Of a stretch of DNA of 64,000 nt, positions 11,620 to 23,600 are shown piece after piece (within the stretch, counting starts at the first letter, position 1; each line of letters starts with the position of its first letter). Under the pieces are notes generated by a model. That model was given only the letters and a program-made list of their open reading frames with translations, was not told the DNA's origin and searched no databases. Origin of the DNA: Dipteronia dyeriana (Eukaryota > Streptophyta > Magnoliopsida > Sapindales > Sapindaceae); NCBI GenBank assembly GCA_032871835.1, contig CM065300.1:71780017-71844016 (forward strand), given 5' to 3'. Position numbers and translations under genes: made by a program.

Positions 11620-13180
11620 GGGGTATTATTATTTTAGTCTGTAAGTATTAGTAAAAGCTCAACTTTTTAATCGTGTTTGTTCTTTTAGGACCCTTGGTCC
11701 TTCACTTTTCATAAATACATTAATTTGATCCCTCTAACCCTAATTTTAACGGTCAACCTAACAGAAAATATAAATTTACCATTTTACCATTTATAATTAA
11801 TAAAAAACCCAGATTTCTCCATTTAAAGTGTTCACCTTCAACCCAAAAAAATCCCACATTTCTTCATCAATATGAAAAGAAAAAGAAAAAAAAAAAAACC
11901 TTCACCTTGTGTTTATGGTGAAATTGAGGTTGACTTTATTTAATAACTTGAAAATATTAACTTTTATATTATTAATTTATTTAACAACTTGAAAATATAA
12001 ATTTGGAACTTTAGCATAGATCTTGATCTCTTGGTTCAAGAACCATCGGATTGAGGCTCCATAGGGCTCCAACTCAGGCCTAAAGCTTGTTCCAAAGGGT
12101 TTTCTTTGAGGTGTCGGCTCGAAGGTTGCATTCACGCTTCCAAATCTTCCTATTGAGTGGAGAAAGTATAGACATTTCGATTTCATTGCTGCTCCAAGAC
12201 ATAACGGGATCTATCCCATTATGACAGAGTTGGTCCATTGGAGCAATTTTGCTATTTTTTTCCGTATGGATCCATGAAGTGGTGTTTGACGAAAATGTAT
12301 TTTTGGATCTGGATCCATGAAAAAGCTGATTTTTTTATGTGTGGAATTTGATGAAAATGTATTGATATGGATCTGGATCCAAATCAAACCTAAGCTTCAA
12401 CTACCACCCACAATTAACCGAATCGAAGCTTTCAAACCAAGCTGAATAGATTAGGTAGATCGGCAACAAGGACAAACCGATGAGGTAGATAAAGTGATGG
12501 AGAACATAACGGTGGTAGCGACGAGGCTTGAATCGCGGCGGATCAGTGAGATTTGCTAGAATGGCTGGGTTCGGATATGCTTGACGATGGTGTGTTTGAT
12601 TTTTTTTTTAGTTTGAGATTTGAAAATTGGGGGATGTGTTTGACGACGACGGTGGCAAACAGCAGGAGGTTTGGGAGTTTCGATATTTGTGGTGATGTTT
12701 GATTTTGGCGTTGTTTGATTTTTGGCGTTGTTCGATTTTTGATGATAGTTAGGCAGCGGGTGGAGGTGGCTAAGAGATGCAACGACGGAGATTGTCGACG
12801 AGGGTGGCAGCGACGAAGATGGACGACGGAGAGAGCTGTAATTTTGGACGGCGGTGGAGCTAATCTGAAGCGATGATCTGTCATTTGTTTTTCTCAAATT
12901 TCTATATTTTATTAATTTTTTTCTATTTCTAGTTATATATATATAAATATTTAATTATTTGTTAATATATTTTTTGGTTGACATGTGACAATTTTTTTTT
13001 TATTTCAAAGTTTAAAGACTAAAATACCGTTGAAATCGTTAAATTGAACTAACGGTCAACAAACAGAAAGAACTATTTGATGCATTTTTAAGAAGTAAAG
13101 GATCACGAGTGGTAAAAAAATAAACACGTTTTAAAAATTGATGTTTTTCCAAAATTTATGGGTTAAATTGATAATATCCC
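11620..13180. mobile_element. Non-autonomous Mutator-like element (MULE), possible Pack-MULE
   Basis: Diverged terminal inverted repeats of about 150 bases: GGGGTATTATTATTTTAG at the left, and the complement of GATAATATCCC at the right. Flanks are TAAATTAAA (11611-11619) and TAAATTAGA (13181-13189), 8 of 9 bases alike, fitting the 9-bp MULE target duplication. The interior (about 12000-12890) is richer in GC than the ends. It holds overlapping 113-codon frames on (-) that are Ser/Pro/Thr/His-rich and unrecognised, so captured host sequence is possible but unproven. Confidence 0.7.
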
Positions 13181-13699
13181 TAAATTAGATTAAAAAATTG
13201 CTTTTAATTTTTAAAAATTATCTTCATTTTAAATTAAAATTTTTGTTTGGTGGTTTTAAAACATTAAATTTAGAAAATAGTATTTAATGAGTTTTTAAAT
13301 TATTTAATTCCCAATAAATAAACTATAAAAATATTAACAAAATTACATTTAAAAATGAAGTTAATTTGAAAATTTTAAAATATTTTTTTATTTTTCCATT
13401 TTAAATTTATTTTAAATTTATATTCTATTGAAATGGTTATTTTCAATTAATATAATTTAATAATTTTTTTATACAACTATTATCTTTATTATTAAATTTT
13501 AAAAAATAAGGATAATTTTATTTTGGGTATTATCATTAAAGTCTATACTTTTTGAAGAATTGTTACATTTTTCAACGTCTTTATCATATTAGTCACTTTA
13601 GTTCTTTATTTTTTTAAAATACATCATCAGTCCATTTGACCAAAAACTAATGGTCAACTATAAAAATTTAGTAAAAATACTATTTTACCCTTATTGTTA

Positions 13700-13800
13700 T
13701 TTTTTATATTTTATATTTTAATCCCTCTCGTTTGAACAATGATCAAAGGTCAACAAAACACAAGCTTTAGCCAGCTGAGCTATATTAGCTTATTGTCAAA
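13700..13800 (-). mobile_element. Possible tRNA-derived SINE head
   Basis: Read on (-), TAGCTCAGCTGG (13771-13782) fits a polymerase III A box. About 33 bases on, ATTGTTCAAACGAG (around 13728-13741) resembles a B box. Folding as a tRNA would be poor and no body or tail could be delimited, so this is a tentative SINE remnant rather than a tRNA gene. Confidence 0.3.
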
Positions 13801-13874
13801 GATTTGTTGATTTAAATGTATATATATAGTTATATAATTTGTTTAAACTTATTAAATCAATTTAAATAATTTAA

Positions 13875-14265
13875 AATAAATTCATATATATAATTGAAAA
13901 TAAACTCATATTTAATAATAATATATAAAAACATATTTATGAAAATAAAAAGAAAAATAAGAAAACAAAAGGAAACTCAAAAAATCCAAAAATCAAATCC
14001 TGTAATTTTTCTATTCTTTTTTGGAATTTTTTTCCGTTTCACAAAATATATTATTTCAATTTGATTAAAAAAAATCAGAAAATCAAAATCCATAAATTGC
14101 AAATGGAAAAAATCAACAAAAAAATAGAACAATAATGAATTTTTTTACGTTTGTTTCTTTTATTTTCTTTTGTTTTGTTATTTTCATTTTCATAAATATT
14201 TTTATATATTATTATTATATATGAGTTTATTTTGAATGATATAAATATAAATTTATTATTATTAT
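13875..14265. repeat. AT-rich foldback element
   Basis: Arms of about 100 bases (about 13875-13980 and 14150-14265) are inverted copies; AATAAACTCATAT on the left pairs with ATATGAGTTTATT on the right. The loop is A/T-rich. MITE-like, unclassified. Confidence 0.6.
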
Positions 14266-14477
14266 TTTTTTGTTGATTTTTTTTCTTTCTTACAAATATT
14301 ATCTTTATCATTAAATTTTAATAAATAAGGATAATTTTATTTTTTATTAGTTGGATTTTAAAAGATAGAAACTTGTTTTTATTGCAAACGTGAGAGTTCA
14401 CTTTTACTGTTGGGTAAACATTATGTGTTTAGAAAGGACTAAATTTATAATCTTCACCCACCCTCTAAGAATAGACT

Positions 14478-14567
14478 CTTGAGGTGATATGGGACCCACC
14501 CAAAGTCCCAACTCCCAAGGTTGGTAAGAAAAAAGGACTCCAAACTTGAGGTGATATGGGACCCACC
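14478..14567. repeat. Direct repeat in the ISA3 upstream region
   Basis: A 23-bp word, CTTGAGGTGATATGGGACCCACC, occurs at 14478-14500 and 14545-14567, a period of 67 bases, about 120 bases before the chosen start codon. It lies in the promoter or 5' UTR of isoamylase 3. I cannot assign a factor. Confidence 0.75.
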
Positions 14568-14685
14568 AAAGGTCTGTGGGGAACAGATATTTGTACAACC
14601 AAATCAACTTCACTCCCCGCTCCCAGTTCTCTCTCAATTCTCAAGTACTGATGTATACAAATTGCTTTCGCTGAAAATCACATCA

Positions 14686-17600
14686 ATGGACTTAATACAG
14701 TCTACTTCGGGGTTGCTCTATGGTTCTAATCTCATCAACCCTCAAGCGTTTAACAAGTTGAATCTCAAGCCCACATCTTTCTATAACAACCATCAGAAGA
14801 GAAAAAATACTTGTAATTCAGAATCATTTGGCGATTTATTCACCAAATTCGCCACACTGGACTCACCATTGCTTGTCAAAGCAAGACAAAATGAGGGTGC
14901 TGGTGGGGCAATGGTGGAGACTGCGGTTGTTGAGAAGCCCGATTCGCGTCGGTTTCAGGTTTCATATGGCTACCCGACTCCATTTGGCGCCACTGCTCGT
15001 GATGGTGGGGTCAATTTTTCCATTTACTCCAGCAATGCGGTTTCTGCTACTCTCTGCTTGATCACTCTCTCGGATTTGCATCAGGTTTTCTTTTTTCGTC
15101 GTTCGATTTTTTTATGGGTAAATTTAATACCTATAATTGTGAATACCTGTTAGGTCAATCTCTAATCTTGAGTTTTGGGTTCGAAACATGCTCACACTAT
15201 GGAAATGGCTGATATTGTATGACCACATAGAAAAGTCAAGTATTTAAATTTTGTTTTAGTTTTTCTTCTCGTTTTTGTGTTTGACAAGAGGGAATGGTGC
15301 ATTTAGAGGTATTTTGTGATTAATCAACCTTATTTTAGTATAGTATAATGTAGTGTCCCTTTTTGTTTTGACTTGTTATATGTTATGGTGTTGCTTTTCG
15401 CAATTGCTGAAACCATTTTAGAGATTGTGACTTGTCATATTACTGGGATAGCATTGTTCAATAACTGGGATTTTTTTTTTTCACAGTAATTCAAAACCAG
15501 AATTTCGTATTAATTAGTATGCCTAACCTTTGCCAATTTTTTCATGCAGAATACAGTCACTGAAGAGATTTCTCTTGATCCATTGACTAATAAAACTGGA
15601 GATGTCTGGCATGTATTTCTGAAGGGCGACTTTAAAGACGTGCTATATGGCTACAAGTTTGATGGAAAGTTTTCTCCCAAAGAAGGACAATACTATGATT
15701 CTTCACGGATAATATTGGATCCCTATGCAAAAGTTGGTTGTCACTAATTCTGTTTCTTTAATTATTTGGATATTAATTTTCTAGGGCCTTTTTCACTTCA
15801 CTTAATAAAGGTAGACAGGCAACTCAAGCATCCAGATGATACAATTTATACATAAACTTGGTTAACGCTTTTCTCAATTTCAGGTGTGCATTTGTGATGA
15901 ACACTGATTTTGTTTTTACATCTAGGCAGTCATAAGCAGAGGGCAGTTTGGTGTTTTGGAACCCGATGAAAACTGCTGGCCTCAAATGGCCTGCAGGATA
16001 CCATCTTGTGAAGATGAGGTAGGTATCAATGCATATTAGCTGCAATTGCTCTTGTAACTGAATCTTTTGGTAATCTTTGAAGTTGAAATCTGTGTTCTTC
16101 TGAGGTTTTTACATTATCAATTTGATCCTTCTTTTTCCTTTTCATTTTTTTTAACTCATGGTCTATGCAATCTTGATCAAGATATAGGTTGAGCTATCTT
16201 TTAAAGGTGAGATATATTTGACTGCAGTGAGATACGTGTTTTGACCGGAAAAAGAAAAAAGAATTAAAATGTCCCTGTATATGGTTGTAGCATATGAGAA
16301 AAATCATCATTTTTTGGTACTGGCTTCGCCAACTTTTAAGGATGTTTCTTTTTTTGGTCATCCATCAAAACTTGGAGGCAGTCGTGGCTTAAATATTTTT
16401 ATTCTTTTTTTGATGGTTTATGTGAACCTATTCAGCTTTATAGCTGTGAGAATTGTATATTTTGAGTTCACCGTTCATAGTTAGGTCTTTGTTTAGTTCC
16501 GTTTTTCCCCTGTAAATTAATTTTTAAATGCAATTTTTGTTTCTGCTTAAATAAAAGATAATAATTGTTTTGTAGTTTAAATTAATATAACATATTAGTC
16601 AGTAAGAGGATAAGATTGAAAACTGATTTATGTGCTCTCTTATTGCTGTTGATTCCTTCACTTAAAAGGTGCAGTGTTGATTTCTCGTTTCTTTGAAGTA
16701 AGTTTAGCATTGCAGTAACAATTTCACCACAATTTAAAATTTTGTTGTGCTGTTATCAATATTGTATGTGATTATTGTTGCAACATTTATGTAATTCAGC
16801 CATTTGATCTTCAGTTTGACTGGGAAGGCGATTTACCTCTGAAGTATCTGCAGAGAGATCTTATAATTTATGAAATGCATGTGAGAGGATTTACAAAGCA
16901 TGAATCAAGCATGACTGAATTTCCTGGAACATACCGTGGTATAGTGGAGAAGCTTGATCACTTGAAGGTAGACTTTACTGCACTTTTAGATTAATCTACA
17001 AGGATTACTTGTCAAGTTTTATCTTGAACAAAATGACTAGTATGACCGGCTTATGTGGAAAGTTTATAGTGTATTATTTAGTACTGAATGATGTCAATAT
17101 GTAATGTAGCTATATTTCTAGGAGTGAGAAAGCAAGCTAACCGATTCCTCATCTATGAGGATCGAGTCTAGGAAGTTAGAGTTACTTTTCTATTTTTAAA
17201 AATTCGTATTATCTTATCTTCTACTAAGGGGGGTGTATTCAATTAGGATTCTTGAGGACATTTAAAGATATTTTTTGACAGATTTTTATAGATTTCTACA
17301 GACTTTTATAAATCCACATGGACTTACATTGATTTGTATAGACATCCATCTCAGACTTTTATGGATTTGTTTAGACATCTATCTCAGACTTTCATGGATT
17401 TGTTATTTCGGACATCTATTATAGATGGATGAATTATAACTGGCTCAATCAGTCAACCGAAGAGAAGCTCCATTTCAAAGCTCAATTTTCACAAAGATCT
17501 CAACTTTCATGATAAACCCAAAAAATAACTTATGAATACATAAATCTTCACATATAAATAACGGTGCACAAAAAAAAAAAATCTAACGACAATAATTTCC

Positions 17601-20600
17601 ACTCAATTACTAAAGTCAATTACAAATGAAAAAAAGTGTCAGTCTATAACAATTTTGAGAGCAAAATTAAAAGAAAAATACTCAACATTCATAACTCATC
17701 GTCACAGATTTTTATTGTTATTCAACTAATCATATAAACAAACAATAATCAACTAATTGAACAACCAAGCAAAGCTATGCATAAAATATTGAAAAAAAGC
17801 ATAACCCTAACCCAAACCCTGTCACAACTGACCACCCTTTGATACACAATTTTTAATTTATTCTCTATAAAAGTTGACATGGATAATCTAGACATATAGC
17901 ATATGCTACAAAAAGATTATCAATTTAATCCATAGTCATTTGTATAAGAAAACATTTATTCTTTTCTTATTTCCCGAATCTGTCCAGCTTGAATCATTGA
18001 CCTTTGTTAAATTATAACAGTGTTTATACTCATTTATAAATCACGAAATTTTGCAGAATAACATTAGACATAACATTCTATCTGCATATAATTTTTCATA
18101 ATTTTCTAGATAGAAGAACCCATCAAAATAAATTTATAAATTCTGGCCATTTGTTTACAACAGGCCTTTGTATATTTCGAAAATACATAAAAACTAAAAA
18201 CCGCCACAATCAATTGAATAAGCTATAAATCATCATCATGGTCTCTACTTTCATCAAGTTAAGCATATTAAGAATCATAACCTAGCATATTCTAGAAGTT
18301 CAATCATGAAAGAGAAAAACAAAGGAAAATAGAAGCAACGAACCCGAGCAACAAAAAAAAACTCAAAATCCTCTAGGAGAAGGTTGGACTTGTTATGGCC
18401 ATTGATATTTATATTTCTCACCGTCAAGTCCACCAAAATCCATGACCTAAGAAAATCCTTTAAAATCTAGTCCCAATTGAATACACCTTGATTTTTGTAG
18501 AATTTTTTAAAGTCCCATTCAATACAGCCGGATTTGGAAGGACTTTTTAAAAGTCCATAGAAATCTGAACTGAATACTAATGGATTAATATAGACTCTTT
18601 TAAAGTCATTGAATGTCCAAATTGAATACACGGATTTATAAAGTCTTTAAATGTCATATAGAATCCTAATTCAATACACCCCCCTAAGTCTTATCTATGT
18701 ATAAGTTGTATAAAGCTTATTCAACAGAGATGAATGAAATTAAAGTCTTCAAACACTTCATTTCTGTTATTCAACAGCTTACAATCAAAATATATAGGTG
18801 CTGCAAATCTCACTGTATACTTAGTAGAGAGAACCTTTTTCATGCAATGACATCCTGTGAATCCTAAAGCCATTGGTCACACCCTAGAACTGTGACTTGA
18901 TCAAAAGAATAAAAGAGAAAATCAAGAGAGAACAAATAAACAATTAATATGCCAAAGTGTATTTCACTATATTAGAAATGTACAAGAGATTGGGTTTATA
19001 TAGTTGGTGACTCACCACTTGTGGTAACTTTTGATTACACATAAATGGCCTAGGATTAAGGGATTATACATAATTAGCTTTGAAATGAGGGATTATACAT
19101 GATTAGCTAGGATTAAGGGATTGTACATGATTAGCCTAGTAGCGGGGGATTATGGCTATGATTAAGGGTCAAATTTGAATGAACATATTGTCATTTGTAT
19201 TACGGAATTTTGAACTTCCGGGCATAATGGTTAAATTTAAATAATTTGTTTGCGAGTTTAATTTCAACATTTGAATCCTGTTAGCTGTTTAATTTTTTCT
19301 GTTCAGAAGAATTGCTGTTTCCTCCCATCACCTTAGGAATAATTTATCATTATCTGAGTGAATCAAGCATTGAACAAACCAAATAATGCTATTGGTTTGA
19401 AAACAAGAGATACAAAATATTTAATAAAAAGGTGTTTGGTTAGAGTATTAATTTTGCTATTCAAAACGTATTAAAAAATTCAGTATATAATTGAAAATAA
19501 AAATAAATAAAGGTCACGTTTTTTAATTTTGATAACTGTTTTTGGATACTTGTCTTAATCAATAAAGCAAGGGTGCATTTGGTATATGTATTCAACAAAG
19601 CATAAGATTAAAAAAATGATACTGTCAGATGTGGCTTGTTGACAAGAGATGAAAAAGTTTCCTCCTTAAGGATTATCTTGTCAAGTAATGATAATTCAGC
19701 TCAAGAGAAAATATATGAGATGAAAAATATTGAAAACAACCAAATCAAAATTTCCACTGTTTTATGTTTTCCAAATTCCATTTTCCAAGAAATGGTACCA
19801 AACATGTTTGGGATGTTTTCAAATTTGTGAAATGGAAAAAGGCCATCGGGAGATGACAGCAGAGACTGCTGCATATTCAAGTTCTTTGAAAACTGCTCCG
19901 TTTTGTATCCTAATTTTTGAAAACTGTTTTTGGACTCATTTACTGTTATCATTTGTCATTATCGATTGTTATACTACTTACTTGTATTTCTTTGTTTTGT
20001 AGGAACTTGGGATAAATTGTATAGAGTTGATGCCATGTCATGAGTTCAATGAGCTTGAGTACTTCAGCTATAATTCTGTCCTAGGCGATTATAAGTACAA
20101 TATTTTTACCCATTCTCTTGAAGTTATTTTGGAAATACCAACAATTTTGTACAGTGATATTTTTGACAAACTTTATCCCAATATGAGTTTATTGAGAGAC
20201 TAATTTTTGGGATGTTCTGACGATGTAAAATCTAGTAGAAAGTACGAAATATAATAAACTGTTGTTTTTCAACTATTATGATTTTTCCAAATTTCAGAAA
20301 CATGTTTGTGGAATTCCAAGTAAATAGGATGTAATTTAGTAGCTTAACCGTTATTGCTCTGTTTCCTATTTTTTAGAGATTTGATTGTTATTTTTCCTAT
20401 TTCTTAGGGATTGTGATTCTCCTCTTTTTAGAAGGAAATCAGCTTCCTTTCTTGTATATATATAGATGTCAACTGATGAAATAAAATATACACAAATTTT
20501 CTCTAAATTCTTCATGGTATCAGACCCACCTCTGAACCCGGAATAAACCCTAATTCCCTACTGCTCGTTCTGGCAGAAAACCTATATTTCCCTACTGCTC

Positions 20601-23600
20601 TTTCCGGCATGAACTCTATATTTTTTTTTTCTTAGTGTTCTGACAGATTGGTCTTCAAATAATTCAGCATGTCTCACGAATCCTATTCAGAAGTCCTCTC
20701 TGGTTCAGATTCTTCTAACTCTAACAACAATGGAGGGGGAGGCTTTGACCAGACATCCTCTCAGTTGCTCATATCTGGTCACAAGTTGAACGGTAAGAAC
20801 TATCTTCAATGGTCCAAATCGATCCTCATCTTCATTAGCGGGAAAGGAAAGGATGAGTACCTGACTGGAGAGGTACAAAAACCAGCCAAGGAGGACAAAG
20901 GATATCGCCAGTGGAAGACTGAGAATAACTTGGTGATGTCATGGCTGCTGAATTCAATGAATGCTGATATTAGTGAGAATTTTCTGCTGCATGAGACAGC
21001 AAAGGAGATATGGGATGCAGCAAAAGAGACTTTCTCTACTCTTGATAACACAGCCGAGTTGTTTGCGGTTGAAGGGATTCTACATGATCTACGTCAAGGA
21101 GAGGATTCGGTCACTCAATACTACACTAAACTCGCTAGATTATGGCAGCAGGTAGACTTATTTGAGACTGATATTTTTAAAGATCCAGGAAATGAGGCCG
21201 CACAGAAAAAGTATTGAGAAAAAGAGAATTTTCAAGTTCCTGTTACGGCTGAATTGTAATCTTGATGATGTGAGAGGCAGAATCATGGCAATCAAGCCAT
21301 TACCTACTCTCCGAGAGATAGTTTCTGAGGTGGTGCGTGAAGAGAGCAGAAGGAAGGTAATGCTTGGATCTGACAGCAACATTACACAACCAGAGGGTAG
21401 TGCCTTGGCAGTCCATGGAGGAAAAATCAACCAGCCTAGGAAGGGTCGACCATGGTGTGAGTATTGCAAACGGCCAGGTCATCTGAAGGACAGTTGTTGG
21501 AAGCTTCATGGAAAACCAGTTGACTGGAAACCTAAGAATAATGGTGACAGAGATACAAAGGGTTACATGGCCAGTGGGAATGAAAGTGTTGGAACAAATT
21601 CAGTTGTACACATTTAGGAGAAATTGGATCGGCTGCAGGAAATTGTTTCAGGTTTAAATGCCTCAGTAGTTGGTGTCGGGTCTGCTGCTACTAAAGGTAC
21701 CTTCTCCACTGCTTTGAATGTGAAAAAGGAGGTCCCAAGGCCTTGGATTGTAGATTCAAGTGCAACTGACCACATGACAGGTGATGCTAGGGTGTTTAGT
21801 ACCTTTGAGCCATGTCAAGGTAACTATAATGTAAAAATTGCAGATGGTTCTCTGTCCAAAGTCACAGGGTGTGGTACTGTGGTTATCTCAAAAACTCCCT
21901 TCAGTCTGTGTTATATGTTCCCAATTTAGATTGTAACCTTCTATCTATATCAAAACTCACTTATGATGAAAAGTGTATCTAAATTTTTTCCCATTTATTG
22001 TCTGTTTCAGGACATGATTTCGGGGAAGACGATTGGAACTGCTGAGACACAATCTGGTCTCTATATCATCAAGGCCGAAGCTTCTAAGGGTATACAAGTT
22101 CATTCTGATGAGTCCAAGATTTTTTCCTTTGAGTCAATATCAGAGTCTATGTCTAAGTCCAATAAAGAGAGTGCTATTATGTTATGGCACTATAGGTTAA
22201 GACATCCCAATTTCTTGTATCTAGAGAAGTTGTTTCCTTGCTTGTTCCTTAATAAAAGTTCAAAAGATTTTCATTGTGATTTTTGTGAGTTATCAAAGCA
22301 TACTCGTTCTGTGTTCCATCCTAATAGCTACAAAGCCGCCAAACCATTTGCATTAATTCACAGTGACGTTTGGGGGCCCTCCAGAGTCCTTAATATCACT
22401 GGGGCAAAATGGTTTGTCTCATTTGTTGACGATCATACCAGAGTCACATGGGTTTTTTTAATGAAAGAAAAGTCTGAGGTCACCAATATTTTCAAAAATT
22501 TTAATTCATTGATTAACAATCAGTTTCAAACCAGAATTCAAGTATTCAGATCAGATAATGGGAGAGAGTTTGTAAACCAGGAGTTGAGAGATTATTTTTC
22601 TAGTGAGGGGATCGTTCACCAAACCTCATGTGTTGACACACCTCAACAAAATGAGATCTCTGAGAGAAAAAACCGTCATTTGTTAGAGGTGACCAGGTCC
22701 ATGTTGTTTTGTATGAGGGCCGAGTCGTTTTTTGGGGTGAGGCTGTTCTCACAGCTGTACATCTGATTAATAGGCAACCCTCTAGAGTATTACACTTCAA
22801 AACTCCATGTCAAACCCTACTTGACACATCCTCACACAAAACTTATATCAACCTTTCCTCTTCGTGTTTTCGGTTGCACGGTGTTTGTTCATATTCAGCC
22901 ATACTACAGGGGTAAGCTTGATCCTAGAGCTGTTAGGTGTTTGTTTTTGGGTTATTCTCCTACTCAAAAAGGATACCGATGCTACAACCCAGAACCTAGA
23001 AAGATTCATATTTCTCTTGATGTTACCTTTGTTGAAGATCAACCTTTCTTCCCACAAACTAAAATTCAGGGGGGGGGGGGGGTGAGAATGAATTTCAGTT
23101 TTTGGATATTGGTTGTCCTCTTAGTCGTGTTTTCCATGAAATTCCTGGTGCAAGTTCATCAACTATAGGGTCCTCTAGTCCTACAAGTGAGTCTCAACTT
23201 CCTAATGTGCCTGAAATTCCTCATTTTGAGTCCAGTATATCTCCTATACAATGTGAGTCCAATGTGTCTCCTATAAAACAGCAAATACAACCTCCTCAAC
23301 CTTTAAATCATCCAGACATGACATGTAAGTTCCAAGCAGAACCTATTGTATACTCGAGGAGGCCGAAGGAAAATAAAGATGGACCAGACAAGATTGTATC
23401 TCAGCAAGACCAAGAGCCTCAACCGGAATTGGTCCACATATCTGAACCCAAAACTGAACCCTTAAGTGATCCTATCACCAGCCGAAATACTAACCAGATC
23501 AGTGAGGAAGTTCCTTCAGATTCTGAAGTACCAATCGCTCTAAAGAGACCAGTGAGAGAGTGCAGAGCAAAACCCGTTTACCCTTTGAGTAAGTACATAT

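Larger units (their letters stand above)
13487..14343. repeat. About 48-bp direct repeats flanking an AT-rich block
   Basis: 13487-13533 and 14296-14343 are nearly identical (TTAAATTTTA-A-AATAAGGATAATTTTATTTT). They bracket about 760 bases containing a SINE-like piece and a foldback. This could be a local duplication or insertion with duplication. No gene is seen in the block. Confidence 0.6.

Noticed and set aside
12543..12897. Two overlapping 113-codon frames on (-)
   Set aside because: Low-complexity Ser/Pro/His-rich, overlapping in two frames, inside a MULE, with no family recognised.
13760..13800. tRNA gene
   Set aside because: Only A-box and weak B-box words are present; no convincing acceptor or anticodon stem. 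Kept as a tentative SINE head.
14521..14685. Upstream in-frame ATG as the ISA3 start
   Set aside because: It would run through the 67-bp direct repeat region and add 55 residues unlike a transit peptide. 14686 gives a family-like length. Not fully excluded.
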